From: Tepidisphaera sp.
GTDB taxonomy: Bacteria > Planctomycetota > Phycisphaerae > Phycisphaerales > UBA1924
Reading direction: 5' to 3'
NCBI GenBank assembly: GCA_016124375.1
Contig: WGNV01000004.1
Location: 586,813 to 650,812, forward strand
Length of the DNA stretch: 64,000 nucleotides
Shown: positions 49,447 through 57,014 of the stretch, one piece after another
Position numbering within the stretch: position 1 is the first letter of the stretch
Layout: every line of letters starts with the position of its first letter
The notes under the pieces: model-generated
Told to the model about the DNA's origin: nothing
The model's database searches: none
Seen by the model: only the letters and a program-made list of their open reading frames with translations
Made by a program: the position numbers and the translations under genes

Positions 49447-51108
49447 TCATTCGTCCGCCGCGGCTTGGAGCTCCGAGATCGGCGTCGCTGGCTCCAGCGT
49501 CAGCTGGCGATTCAACCATGCATCGCGAGCCACGGGGTCCTTCTCAATCGCGCGCTCAATGGCCTGGCTCTCACGAAACTCCTTAGCCTCGGAGAGCATT
49601 GTCCACCTCGCCTCCACTCCAAGCGACTCGATTTCACTTCGAATGTCGCTCAGCGCGGCCCGGAAAAACTCCTTTCGATGGTTCACCTTGTTGACTTGCC
49701 GAAGCAGAAAGTGCTTGTGGAGTTTGGTTTCGAGCGCCGGAGCGTCGTCGCTCAGGATGATCGCATGGACATCAAAGTCGAACGGGACGCTCGCATCGCC
49801 AAGTTCCCTGATTCGATCCATTGGCTCAAGCCTTCGAGTCAGTCCGATTTTGTAGACATCCTCCCCGAATGAACCAACATTGGAAATGATGTACACGTGC
49901 CCGCGCCGTGTCTGTTGGGCCATCGAAAGAGCTCGTTGATTTCGTGCTTCTGCTTCACCCAGCCTCTGCGTCAGCTCGGCCAGCTGCGCCTCGTACTTTA
50001 CTCGCTGCTCTGCCGACGCTTCTTCGATCTGCGCCTGCGCCTTGGCCATAGCCTTTCGAATAATCTCTTCCTCCTTAGCCGCGTCGCGGATGGCCCGTTC
50101 AAACTCGCGCCGAGCCTTTTCCTCCTCACGAATCTGCTCGCGTACCCGACGCTGCTCTTCCTGCTCTTGGCGCTTGAGTTCCTGGACTACCGCACCCCAC
50201 TTCAGTTCCGAGAGTCTCGCGTCAAGATAGGCCTCCATTATCCGGGCCTTGCGAAACGCCTCTCCTCCAAGATTCACCACGGCAAAGGCGTCGCGGATCT
50301 CTTGGGCCAACTTGCCATAGTTGTCATGCTTCGTTCGAGAGAGTATCGAATCTACCTTTCCGTTGAATGCATCCAGCACGAATCGCTCCGCACCCTCGCG
50401 ACGGCCGTCGCTCACATATTCGCACCGAGCGGCTTGTCCGCTTTTCACCATCGATCTTGTGAGTTCGCGAGCCATTGCGAGTTGCTCGCCCGCGTCCTTG
50501 TGCCCGAACTCAGCCGCCAGATCGTCCAGCAGGCTTGCCGGCGGCACCAGATACTCGTCGCCATAACCCTCGATCAATCGCTTCATGGCCCGGGCCGTGC
50601 GTTCGTACGCTTCAGCGTTTCGGACTGCATCCATGGCCTTTCCTGCGGTTTCTTGGGCCTTTCTTTCCGCCTCTGCCACAATTTGCGCCGCTCGGGTCGT
50701 CGCGGTTGTCAACGCGGTTTGCGCGGCTGTCCGAGTCTCAGCCGCCCGCCGCAGTGTTTCTGCTGAGTCGTTCGCGGCTTGCGACTTCGCTTCCGCTCGC
50801 ATCGCATCGCTCTCACGTTGAGCGGAAGCCACCAGTTCAGCCGCCTCCCGCCGGGCCCTTTCCAACGTTTCGTTAGCCTCTCCAGTTACACGCTTGGCGT
50901 ACTCGTCCGCGTCCGCCACCGACGACCAAGGTTCCAGTCGCTTCAGTTCCTCTTGGAGAGCATGGATCTTTTGTTCAGAAGCCGCCCGGTACGCGAGGGC
51001 CGCGTTGGCTGCTCGCGCGGCTCTCCATCTGGTGAGCACCAGCAGCACACCTAGCCATGTCAGCACAACGCCCGCCGTCGCGAGCGCGATCTTGAGCAAT
51101 GTCTCCAT
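49447..51108 (-). CDS. Membrane-anchored DUF4041 / GIY-YIG nuclease, SNIPE-like phage defence candidate
   Basis: 553 residues from the ATG at 51108 (GGGGGA about 6 nt upstream); an in-frame start 14 codons earlier is possible. One N-terminal membrane helix spans residues 5-27. A long Ala/Glu/Arg coiled coil covers about 30-180, DUF4041-like sequence about 180-370, and a T5orf172/GIY-YIG domain 403-490 with HVYI (404-407), YKIG (419-422), Arg432 and the catalytic Glu460. This is the architecture of SNIPE, an E. coli membrane nuclease that cuts incoming phage DNA (from memory). It is inserted between rplL and rpoB, and its base composition appears less GC-rich than the flanking genes, suggesting acquisition. 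Confidence 0.82.
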   Translation of the reverse strand: METLLKIALATAGVVLTWLGVLLVLTRWRAARAANAALAYRAASEQKIHALQEELKRLEPWSSVADADEYAKRVTGEANETLERARREAAELVASAQRESDAMRAEAKSQAANDSAETLRRAAETRTAAQTALTTATTRAAQIVAEAERKAQETAGKAMDAVRNAEAYERTARAMKRLIEGYGDEYLVPPASLLDDLAAEFGHKDAGEQLAMARELTRSMVKSGQAARCEYVSDGRREGAERFVLDAFNGKVDSILSRTKHDNYGKLAQEIRDAFAVVNLGGEAFRKARIMEAYLDARLSELKWGAVVQELKRQEQEEQRRVREQIREEEKARREFERAIRDAAKEEEIIRKAMAKAQAQIEEASAEQRVKYEAQLAELTQRLGEAEARNQRALSMAQQTRRGHVYIISNVGSFGEDVYKIGLTRRLEPMDRIRELGDASVPFDFDVHAIILSDDAPALETKLHKHFLLRQVNKVNHRKEFFRAALSDIRSEIESLGVEARWTMLSEAKEFRESQAIERAIEKDPVARDAWLNRQLTLEPATPISELQAAADE

Positions 51109-51248
51109 GAGGTCCCCCTGTTTCAACTGAAACAAATACAAATCAAGCACCGTCTGAGCTCATGTTCATATCAGAAGCGGTACCGCACGTGCAAGGGGCT
51201 TTCAAGAAAAGTCGGTCCACAAATGTCTCACCTCGGACCAAAAACAAA

Positions 51249-51277
51249 GAGGCCCGAGCGAAACTCGCCCGGGCCTC
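51249..51277 (-). terminator. Rho-independent terminator of the rplKAJL operon
   Basis: Stem GAGGCCCG / CGGGCCTC followed on the minus strand by TTTGTTTTTGG, 60 nt past the rplL stop. It indicates that transcription normally stops before the inserted nuclease gene, so rpoB-rpoC must have their own promoter. Confidence 0.85.
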
Positions 51278-51337
51278 CATCAATTCACAATCTCAACCAA
51301 CCTGACTGAGCCAACTCCGGGCTTCCGCCCGCCCGGC

Positions 51338-51724
51338 TTACACCAGGTCGACCGTGCCACCCGCGTCGGTCAGGGTCTTCTTGAGCTTCTCGGCCTCGGC
51401 CTTGTCCAGGCCCTGCTTGATGGCCTTGCCGGGGGCATCGACCAGCGCCTTGGCTTCCGCCAGGCCCAGGCCCGTCGCCTCGCGCACGACCTTGATGACC
51501 TGGATCTTCTTGGCGGCATCCACGGCCTTCAGGACCACGTCGAAGCTGCTCTTCTCTTCGGCCTTGGGAGCCGCAGCGCCGCCGCCGGCCGCCGCCATCA
51601 TCACCGCGCCACCGGCCGCGGCTTCGATGCCGTACTTGTCCTTCATGTACTTGCCGAGCTCGACCGCGTCCTTCAGCGAAAGACCGGCGAGCGCATCACC
51701 CAACTGATCAATGGTCATCGACAT
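51338..51724 (-). CDS. rplL: 50S ribosomal protein L7/L12 (bL12)
   Basis: 128 residues from the ATG at 51724 with GAAGG upstream. The N-terminal dimerisation domain ([20 protein letters not shown]), the Ala-rich hinge ([15 protein letters not shown]) and the C-terminal domain ([25 protein letters not shown]) are all normal. It is last in rplKAJL and followed by a terminator. Confidence 0.97.
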   Translation of the reverse strand: MSMTIDQLGDALAGLSLKDAVELGKYMKDKYGIEAAAGGAVMMAAAGGGAAAPKAEEKSSFDVVLKAVDAAKKIQVIKVVREATGLGLAEAKALVDAPGKAIKQGLDKAEAEKLKKTLTDAGGTVDLV

Positions 51725-51905
51725 GTGTTCACCTTCCGAAAATGCCGGAACAAGGTCCGGCGACCCTTCACACCCCAGAGGGACCGGCACGCCCGGTCTT
51801 TCGTCCGCCGGAGCCCGGCGACAGCGCCGGGACACGGACCAATGTGGTGCGATCGATTGTCACGGGTGGCCCCTCTCTCCGAGAGGGGCTTGCCCGAAAG
51901 TTCAC

Positions 51906-52463
51906 TTACCCAACCTTCGCGATCGTCTCGCCCTTTTCCAGTTTCTCTTCGATGCTCTTGACGATGCCCATGAGCGTGGCGCCCGGGCCCTTCACCTGCG
52001 CCAGGATCTTCTTGCCGGGGCTGACCAGCAGCGTGACGACCTTGCCGATCGCCTCGTCCTTGGTCGGATACTTCGCGAGCTCTTCGACGCCCGCCTTGCC
52101 CTTGAACAGCGTCCCGTCGAGCACGGCGCCCTTGAGCTCGAGCGAAGGGATCTTGGCGATCCACGCGACGAGTTCGCGAGCAACCTCGACGACGGACTCG
52201 CCGCCGTAGGCCAGCGCGTTGCCGCCGGTCATCAGGTCCTTCAGGGGCTCAAGCCGGCTGCCCTCAAAGGCCTTCTTGGCCAGCGAGTTCTGCACCACGG
52301 TGATGCGGACCTTCTTCTTGGCCAGGGCCTGGCGCAGCTTGGTGGAGTCGACACCCTTGACGCCGCGAATGCTGATCAGCGTCGCGTCCGGGTATTCCTC
52401 CTGGCCCGAGGCGATACGGGCCTTGTAGTCCCGCATGATGATGTTCTTGACGGTCTTCGACAT
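51906..52463 (-). CDS. rplJ: 50S ribosomal protein L10 (uL10)
   Basis: 185 residues starting MSKTVKNIIMRDYKARI. The ribosome-binding N-domain (LISIRGVKGVDSTKLRQALAKKKVRITVVQNSLAKKAFEG) and the C-terminal helix that carries L12 dimers are present. It lies 69 nt after rplA and 181 nt before rplL; that gap contains a GC hairpin near 51810-51835. Confidence 0.96.
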   Translation of the reverse strand: MSKTVKNIIMRDYKARIASGQEEYPDATLISIRGVKGVDSTKLRQALAKKKVRITVVQNSLAKKAFEGSRLEPLKDLMTGGNALAYGGESVVEVARELVAWIAKIPSLELKGAVLDGTLFKGKAGVEELAKYPTKDEAIGKVVTLLVSPGKKILAQVKGPGATLMGIVKSIEEKLEKGETIAKVG

Positions 52464-52532
52464 GGTTTCCTCGATTTCGCGCCCGCTGGGGCGATGTGTT
52501 CTGGTGTGCTTCCCGCGCTGCTCAGACGGGCC

Positions 52533-53234
52533 TTACTCCGCGACGATCTCGGACACGAACTTCACCGGCACGCCCGGGGTCATCGCCCCGCTGATCGTGA
52601 CCTTCTTGACGTACAGCCCCTTGACGGTCGCGGGGCGGGTCTTCTCGATCGCGCTCATGAAGAACTCCAGGTTCTCCGTCAGCGACGCCTCGGGGAAGCT
52701 CATCTTGCCGATCACCGCGTGCACGTTGCCGGCCTTGTCGGCGCGATACTCAACCTTGCCCGCGCCGTATTCCTTCACCGCCTTCACCACGTCCGGCGTC
52801 ACCGTGCCCGCCTTGGGGCTGGGCATCAGCCCCTTGGGGCCCAGCACCTTGCCCAGCTTCGACACCACCCGCATCATGTCCGGGCTGGCGATCGCCACGT
52901 CGAAGTCCATCCAGCCCTTTTCGATCTCCTGCACCAGGTCATCCGACCCGGCCTTGACCGCGCCCGCTTCCATCGCGGCCTTGGTCAGGTCCGCCCCGCA
53001 GAACGCGATCACGCGCTTGCTCTTGCCGATGCCCTGCGGCAGGCTGATCGCCCCGCGCAGGTTCTGGTCGGCCTGGGTCGTGTCCAGGTTCAGGTGCATG
53101 CACACGTTCACCGTCTGGTCGAACTTGGGGGCCTTGAACTTCTTCAGGGCGGCCACGGCCTCGGGCGCGGGCACCGCGCTCGTCACCTTGAGTTCTTCGT
53201 TGGCCTTCGCGCGCTTCGTCATTCGTACCGGCAT
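52533..53234 (-). CDS. rplA: 50S ribosomal protein L1 (uL1)
   Basis: 233 residues. Signature segments: TVNVCMHLNLDTTQADQNLRG, MPSPKAGTVTPDVVKAVKEY and the end KFVSEIVAE. Slightly short at the N-terminus but with all L1 blocks. It forms the L1 stalk and usually autoregulates the L11 operon. It lies between rplK and rplJ. Confidence 0.96.
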   Translation of the reverse strand: MPVRMTKRAKANEELKVTSAVPAPEAVAALKKFKAPKFDQTVNVCMHLNLDTTQADQNLRGAISLPQGIGKSKRVIAFCGADLTKAAMEAGAVKAGSDDLVQEIEKGWMDFDVAIASPDMMRVVSKLGKVLGPKGLMPSPKAGTVTPDVVKAVKEYGAGKVEYRADKAGNVHAVIGKMSFPEASLTENLEFFMSAIEKTRPATVKGLYVKKVTISGAMTPGVPVKFVSEIVAE

Positions 53235-53305
53235 GCGTCTTCACTCCTCGGGGGGCGGCTCTGCGCCTCGCCCGAAATTTCTTGGTTGTCTTCCCGGTCT
53301 CGTGG

Positions 53306-53324
53306 CACAGGACTCTGGCCTGTG
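53306..53324. repeat. Hairpin repeat family C, copy 2
   Basis: 6-bp stem CACAGG / CCTGTG with a 7-nt loop, flanked by TCGTGG and TCCT as in the copy at 6573. It lies between rplK and rplA, inside the ribosomal protein operon. Confidence 0.55.
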
Positions 53325-53407
53325 TCCTTCCCATTCCTTCAAGGTTTCTGGTTCGGATCGGCTGTCGGTGCGACAGGCCTTCCGCCTGCCCGCCCGGCGG
53401 CCCTGGC

Positions 53408-53836
53408 TTACGCCACCACCGTCACGCCCATCGACCGGGCCGTGCCCTCGATCACCCGCATCGCCGCCTCGACCGAGATCGAGTTCAAGTCCGCCATCTT
53501 TTCCTTGGCGATCTTCTCGACCTGGGCCTTGGTGATCTTGCCCACTTTGTCCTTGTTCGGAACGCCCGAGCCCTTCTCGATGCCCGCGGCTTCACAGATC
53601 ATCGCCGACGCGGGCGAGCCCTTGATCTCGAACTCGAACGACTTGTCCGAGTAGACCGTGACGATGCAACCGACCTTCTTGCCCTTCACGTTCTGCGTCG
53701 CCGCGTTGAACTTCTGGACAAACTGGCCCGGGTTGACGCCCTTGGAGCCCAGCACAGGACCGAGCGGCGGCGCAGGCGTAGCCGCCCCACCGACCGCCAT
53801 GACCTTGAAAATTTGAGTGACTTCGCGCTTACCCAT
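53408..53836 (-). CDS. rplK: 50S ribosomal protein L11 (uL11)
   Basis: 142 residues from the ATG at 53836 with GGGAGG upstream. The signature FKVMAVGGAATPAPPLGPVLGSKGVNPGQFVQKFN is complete, and the C-terminal rRNA-binding domain is intact. The usual upstream neighbours secE and nusG are absent; a divergent membrane-protein gene is there instead. Confidence 0.97.
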   Translation of the reverse strand: MGKREVTQIFKVMAVGGAATPAPPLGPVLGSKGVNPGQFVQKFNAATQNVKGKKVGCIVTVYSDKSFEFEIKGSPASAMICEAAGIEKGSGVPNKDKVGKITKAQVEKIAKEKMADLNSISVEAAMRVIEGTARSMGVTVVA

Positions 53837-54072
53837 CGTTCCAACCTCCCACCGGCCTTGTTTCGTGCCGCCCCGGGTAGGGGCCGCACAGGCTCGGTAG
53901 TCCACACGGTCCGAGATGTTCAGCCCCGCCCTTCAGGGCGAGACCTTCTCGAATAGAGCGGAGACTTTAGGCGGGCGGCCGGGCGGGGGCAAGGCGATGG
54001 ATCGGACCCAGCCAACCGGCCGTAGGTCGCAACCCGCGGCCGGCCAAACCGTATGTCTGGGGGACGGCAAAC

Positions 54073-54756
54073 ATGCTGCTAAAACGCTTCAAAATCACCG
54101 TTCTCGCGGTTCTGGCGTTCCTTTCCTGCGCCTATCTCCTGCTCACCGGCTGGGCCCTTGCTGAGGACGTATTGGTCCCCCGCGCCCGCGGCTGTCACCG
54201 CGGCCGCGATTACGTCCGGCGCGTCAAACACAACGCCGACTCAACTTGGTCCCTCACCGATGACTACGGACAATCGGAGTTCGACCTGCCACCCGACGAG
54301 TTGTACGTCGTGAGCCCATTCGTAACCCGAGTCCGGCCGCCGATTTCCCAGTGGCCCTTCGTCACGTACTCCGTCGATCAATGGAACATCTGCGACACCG
54401 TCGATTGGACGTCCCCGGCCACCATCCCGCTCAGCGACCGCGTCGCGATCCTCACGGTCGTCGCCAAAGAGACAGAACTCATCGCTCCCGCCGACGTCAA
54501 GGCCCTCGCCAAAGGCCCGGTCGTTCACCGGACCATTCATTGGGGCGGCATCATCGCCGTCGGGCTGGTCTTCGTCAGCATGGGCGTCGCGCCGCTCTCG
54601 CTCCGCGCCCTGCACCGTCTACGGCCGTTCTTCCCCCCCACCCTCGGCCTCTGCCACACCTGCAAATACGACATCCGAGGCCTCGCCACCGACCTCTGCC
54701 CCGAGTGCGGTTCGCCCTTGCCGCACGTGAGTCCGTACGCGGGAAACCGAGCGTGA
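54073..54756 (+). CDS. Planctomycete-type membrane protein with C-terminal zinc ribbon
   Basis: 227 residues. There is one N-terminal membrane helix (ITVLAVLAFLSCAYLLLTGWAL), an extracytoplasmic domain, and a second helix (WGGIIAVGLVFVSMGVAPLSL). A cytoplasmic zinc ribbon follows, CHTCKYDIRGLATDLCPECG. The CxxCxYD(L/I)RG...CPECG motif is common in Phycisphaerae and related planctomycetes; function is unknown. It is divergent from rplK. Confidence 0.7.
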   Translation: MLLKRFKITVLAVLAFLSCAYLLLTGWALAEDVLVPRARGCHRGRDYVRRVKHNADSTWSLTDDYGQSEFDLPPDELYVVSPFVTRVRPPISQWPFVTYSVDQWNICDTVDWTSPATIPLSDRVAILTVVAKETELIAPADVKALAKGPVVHRTIHWGGIIAVGLVFVSMGVAPLSLRALHRLRPFFPPTLGLCHTCKYDIRGLATDLCPECGSPLPHVSPYAGNRA

Positions 54757-54782
54757 TCGCAGAGTGAAGGTGCCCATACGAA

Positions 54783-54802
54783 CCCCACGCGCGAGCGTGG
54801 GG
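54783..54802. repeat. GC hairpin downstream of the zinc-ribbon gene
   Basis: 8-bp stem CCCCACGC / GCGTGGGG with the stable loop GCGA, 26 nt after the stop. The same stem occurs again at 54828-54845. It may terminate the plus-strand gene, though no T-tract follows. Confidence 0.6.
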
Positions 54803-54827
54803 CGCACGGCGCGTCTTGCACGAAAAA

Positions 54828-54845
54828 CCCCACGCACGCGTGGGG
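54828..54845 (-). terminator. Rho-independent terminator for the gene at 54963
   Basis: 8-bp stem CCCCACGC / GCGTGGGG with a 2-nt spacer (a 4-nt loop if one pair opens), followed on the minus strand by TTTTTCG. It lies beyond the octamer tandem repeat. Confidence 0.75.
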
Positions 54846-54880
54846 CTCGTCAGGCTGCTTCTTTGCTTGGGGCTGTTGAA

Positions 54881-54952
54881 CTTCGTCTCTTCGTCTCTTC
54901 GTCTCTTCGGAACTTCGTCTCTTCGGAACTTCGGAACTTCGGAAGGTCGGAA
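54881..54952. repeat. Octanucleotide tandem repeat
   Basis: Eight exact 8-nt units plus one degenerate unit. There are two unit types, CTTCGTCT (A) and CTTCGGAA (B), in the order A A A B A B B B, then GGTCGGAA. It lies between the stop of the gene at 54963 and its terminator, in the transcribed 3' region. Confidence 0.9.
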
Positions 54953-54962
54953 CTTCCGCCGC

Positions 54963-56006
54963 TCACTTCAGCGGCAGTTCCGCCGCCAGCGCGTTGTACA
55001 CCTCGGGCTCCAGCCCCGCCTTCTGAGCCCGGTCGAGCATGTTCCGCGCCACATCGGTGCGGCCTTCGGCCTGCATCAGCACGCTGACAAACAGCCAGCT
55101 CGCCGCCGAGTTGTCCCGGTTGCCCTGGATCACCGCCCGCGACACCAGGTCGCGGAACTCGCGATCGCTGAAGCCCAGGTCGATCGGGCTCAGGGGCTGG
55201 CTGGCGAGCTTGAGGTCGGCCTTGTACGCCGCTCGTGCGTTGCTCGCGGCTTCCGCCGTCTGCCCGGTCGAGAGCTGCGCCAGCGCCAGCAATCGCCTGC
55301 TGTTCGCATCCTCCGGATGCTGCCCCAGGTGCACCTTGAACGCCACGACCGCGTCGTCGGGCTCTTTGGTCTGCAAAGCCGCGAGGCCGCGCTCGAAAGC
55401 GGTCGCCTGCTGGGCGGCGTTCACGCTGCTGGCCGAGACCTCGCTGGAGAGGTTGGGCTGCACCGTGCCCGAGCCGGGGGAGTTGACGTTGGTGGTCTGC
55501 TGCACCACGACGGGCGGGGTGTTCTGCGCCACCTGGGTCGTGCCCGGCGCGGTGACGACCGTGGTCGGGTAGGTGTTCACCGCGGGCGCGGTCTGACTCA
55601 CGACGGTGTAGGGCGTGGTGTACGTCGGCACGTCGTAGACCGGCGCGACGTACAGCGGGGCCGAATAGACGACGCTGGTGGTGTACGCGGGGTAGTAGTA
55701 GCGTGGGGCGCAGTAGCCGCGGTAATACGTCGGGTAATAGCGCGGCCCGCAATAGCCGCCGTAGTACCCGCCGTAATACCGGGGCCCGCAGTCATCACGG
55801 CGATACCCGCCCAGCGGCACGGACACGCCGATGCCGAAGTGCCGGTCCGAATAGCCGAACGACAATCCGGATCGGTACCCACCCCCGATGTTGACGCCGA
55901 CGCCGAAGTGCGAGCCGCCGCCCGCCTGCGCGCTGCCCGCCGCGGTCGCCAGCGCAGCCGCGGCAACCACCGCCAAACCGTGACGATTGATGAGACCAAT
56001 GTTCAT
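54963..56006 (-). CDS. Exported Gly/Tyr-rich protein with TPR-like C-terminus
   Basis: 347 residues from the ATG at 56006 with GGAGAAG upstream; the 91 in-frame codons before it are not convincing. There is a signal peptide (HGLAVVAAAALATAAGSAQA). Next comes a Gly/Tyr/Arg-rich stretch with repeated GPRYY / GYCxPRYY motifs (about 55-105), then a Val/Thr/Pro-rich linker. A helical TPR-like domain follows from about 180 (ATAFERGLAALQTKEPDDAVVAFKVHL). Such tyrosine-rich exported proteins are frequent in planctomycetes. Role unknown. Confidence 0.75.
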   Translation of the reverse strand: MNIGLINRHGLAVVAAAALATAAGSAQAGGGSHFGVGVNIGGGYRSGLSFGYSDRHFGIGVSVPLGGYRRDDCGPRYYGGYYGGYCGPRYYPTYYRGYCAPRYYYPAYTTSVVYSAPLYVAPVYDVPTYTTPYTVVSQTAPAVNTYPTTVVTAPGTTQVAQNTPPVVVQQTTNVNSPGSGTVQPNLSSEVSASSVNAAQQATAFERGLAALQTKEPDDAVVAFKVHLGQHPEDANSRRLLALAQLSTGQTAEAASNARAAYKADLKLASQPLSPIDLGFSDREFRDLVSRAVIQGNRDNSAASWLFVSVLMQAEGRTDVARNMLDRAQKAGLEPEVYNALAAELPLK

Positions 56007-56277
56007 GGCATCTTCTCCAACCGGGTTCCGGTTCAAGGTCGACTGCCGACCCGCATGGCCCCGACATGATGCGGCGTGTACGAGCCTCTGGGCTGCGTCG
56101 CCGCGACGGTTATTCTTAGAGGGGTCCGCCCACCCGGGCTCGCCCCGCTTCTCTTGTACGTCAGACGTCGAACCACAGTTTTTGTTCCGCGTCCCGATTT
56201 CGTTTTTTCGTTTGTGTTCCAGTAGGGTCCGTCGATAGTTACACGCCCACTGGAATCCGCTCGGGTATCGTGTGCCC

Positions 56278-56916
56278 ATGCTGAGGCTCTGCTGTGTGTG
56301 TGGGCTGGTGCTGGCGGCTTTTCTGCCCGCGGGGTGTTCCTACGTCGGCGGACGGGGGCTGCCGGCCGTCACGTCGGTCGGCAGCGGCGTCACCCTCACC
56401 ACGGCGCTGCCGACGCGTCTTTACACCTTTGAAGACCAGAACACCGCCGACTTTTACCTGACCGACCTGCCACCCGAGACCTGGACCAGCGGCGGCGACG
56501 TCTCGCACGCCACCGGCGTCTTCATGCACCTGCACATGTTCATCGCCCCGCGTGCCGGGCGGACGCCCATCAGCGCCGGCGCCACCGTCATCGACGCCCG
56601 AGTCATCGTGCTCGCGGGCGGGGCCATGGGCGTCTATGGCGGGGGCGGCTTCCTGCTCCGGGATGGCGACGCCGGCGATGAATCGTTCGGCGGGCGCGTC
56701 CCTCAGGCGACGATGCGCCTGGTGCGGGCGACGCCGGGATTCGTGGACCGGCTGGGGCCGAGCACGCTCGACGGCGTGTTCGACGCTTCCCTCGACGTCG
56801 AGCAGGTCACGCAGGTGCGCCGGGCCTTTGACACGCTGATCGCCGCCACCGCGCCCGTCGCAGAAGCACCATCGCCCGGCAACCCGTTGATCCAAACACC
56901 CGGCGCAAGCCAATAA
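56278..56916 (+). CDS. Lipoprotein of unknown function
   Basis: 212 residues from the ATG at 56278. The N-terminus MLRLCCVCGLVLAAFLPAGC is a lipoprotein signal with the lipobox LPAGC. The body (RLYTFEDQNTADFYLTDLP, MHLHMFIAPRAGRTPIS, ARVIVLAGGAMGVYGGGGFLL) is predicted beta-rich. It is probably attached to the outer or inner membrane facing the periplasm. It is divergent from the Gly/Tyr-rich protein gene. No family is recognised. Confidence 0.75.
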   Translation: MLRLCCVCGLVLAAFLPAGCSYVGGRGLPAVTSVGSGVTLTTALPTRLYTFEDQNTADFYLTDLPPETWTSGGDVSHATGVFMHLHMFIAPRAGRTPISAGATVIDARVIVLAGGAMGVYGGGGFLLRDGDAGDESFGGRVPQATMRLVRATPGFVDRLGPSTLDGVFDASLDVEQVTQVRRAFDTLIAATAPVAEAPSPGNPLIQTPGASQ

Positions 56917-57014
56917 CCGAACCGGGGCGTGGCGGCCTCAACTGCGAAGCCGTACGCCGCCCCACCCCCACTGCACCCGCCCGAAGACATCGGCAATGCG
57001 TGGCCAGGGCGTCG

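Noticed and set aside
54881..54952. Possible CRISPR array
   Set aside because: The repeats are 8 nt with no spacers between them; this is a simple tandem array. No cas genes are present.
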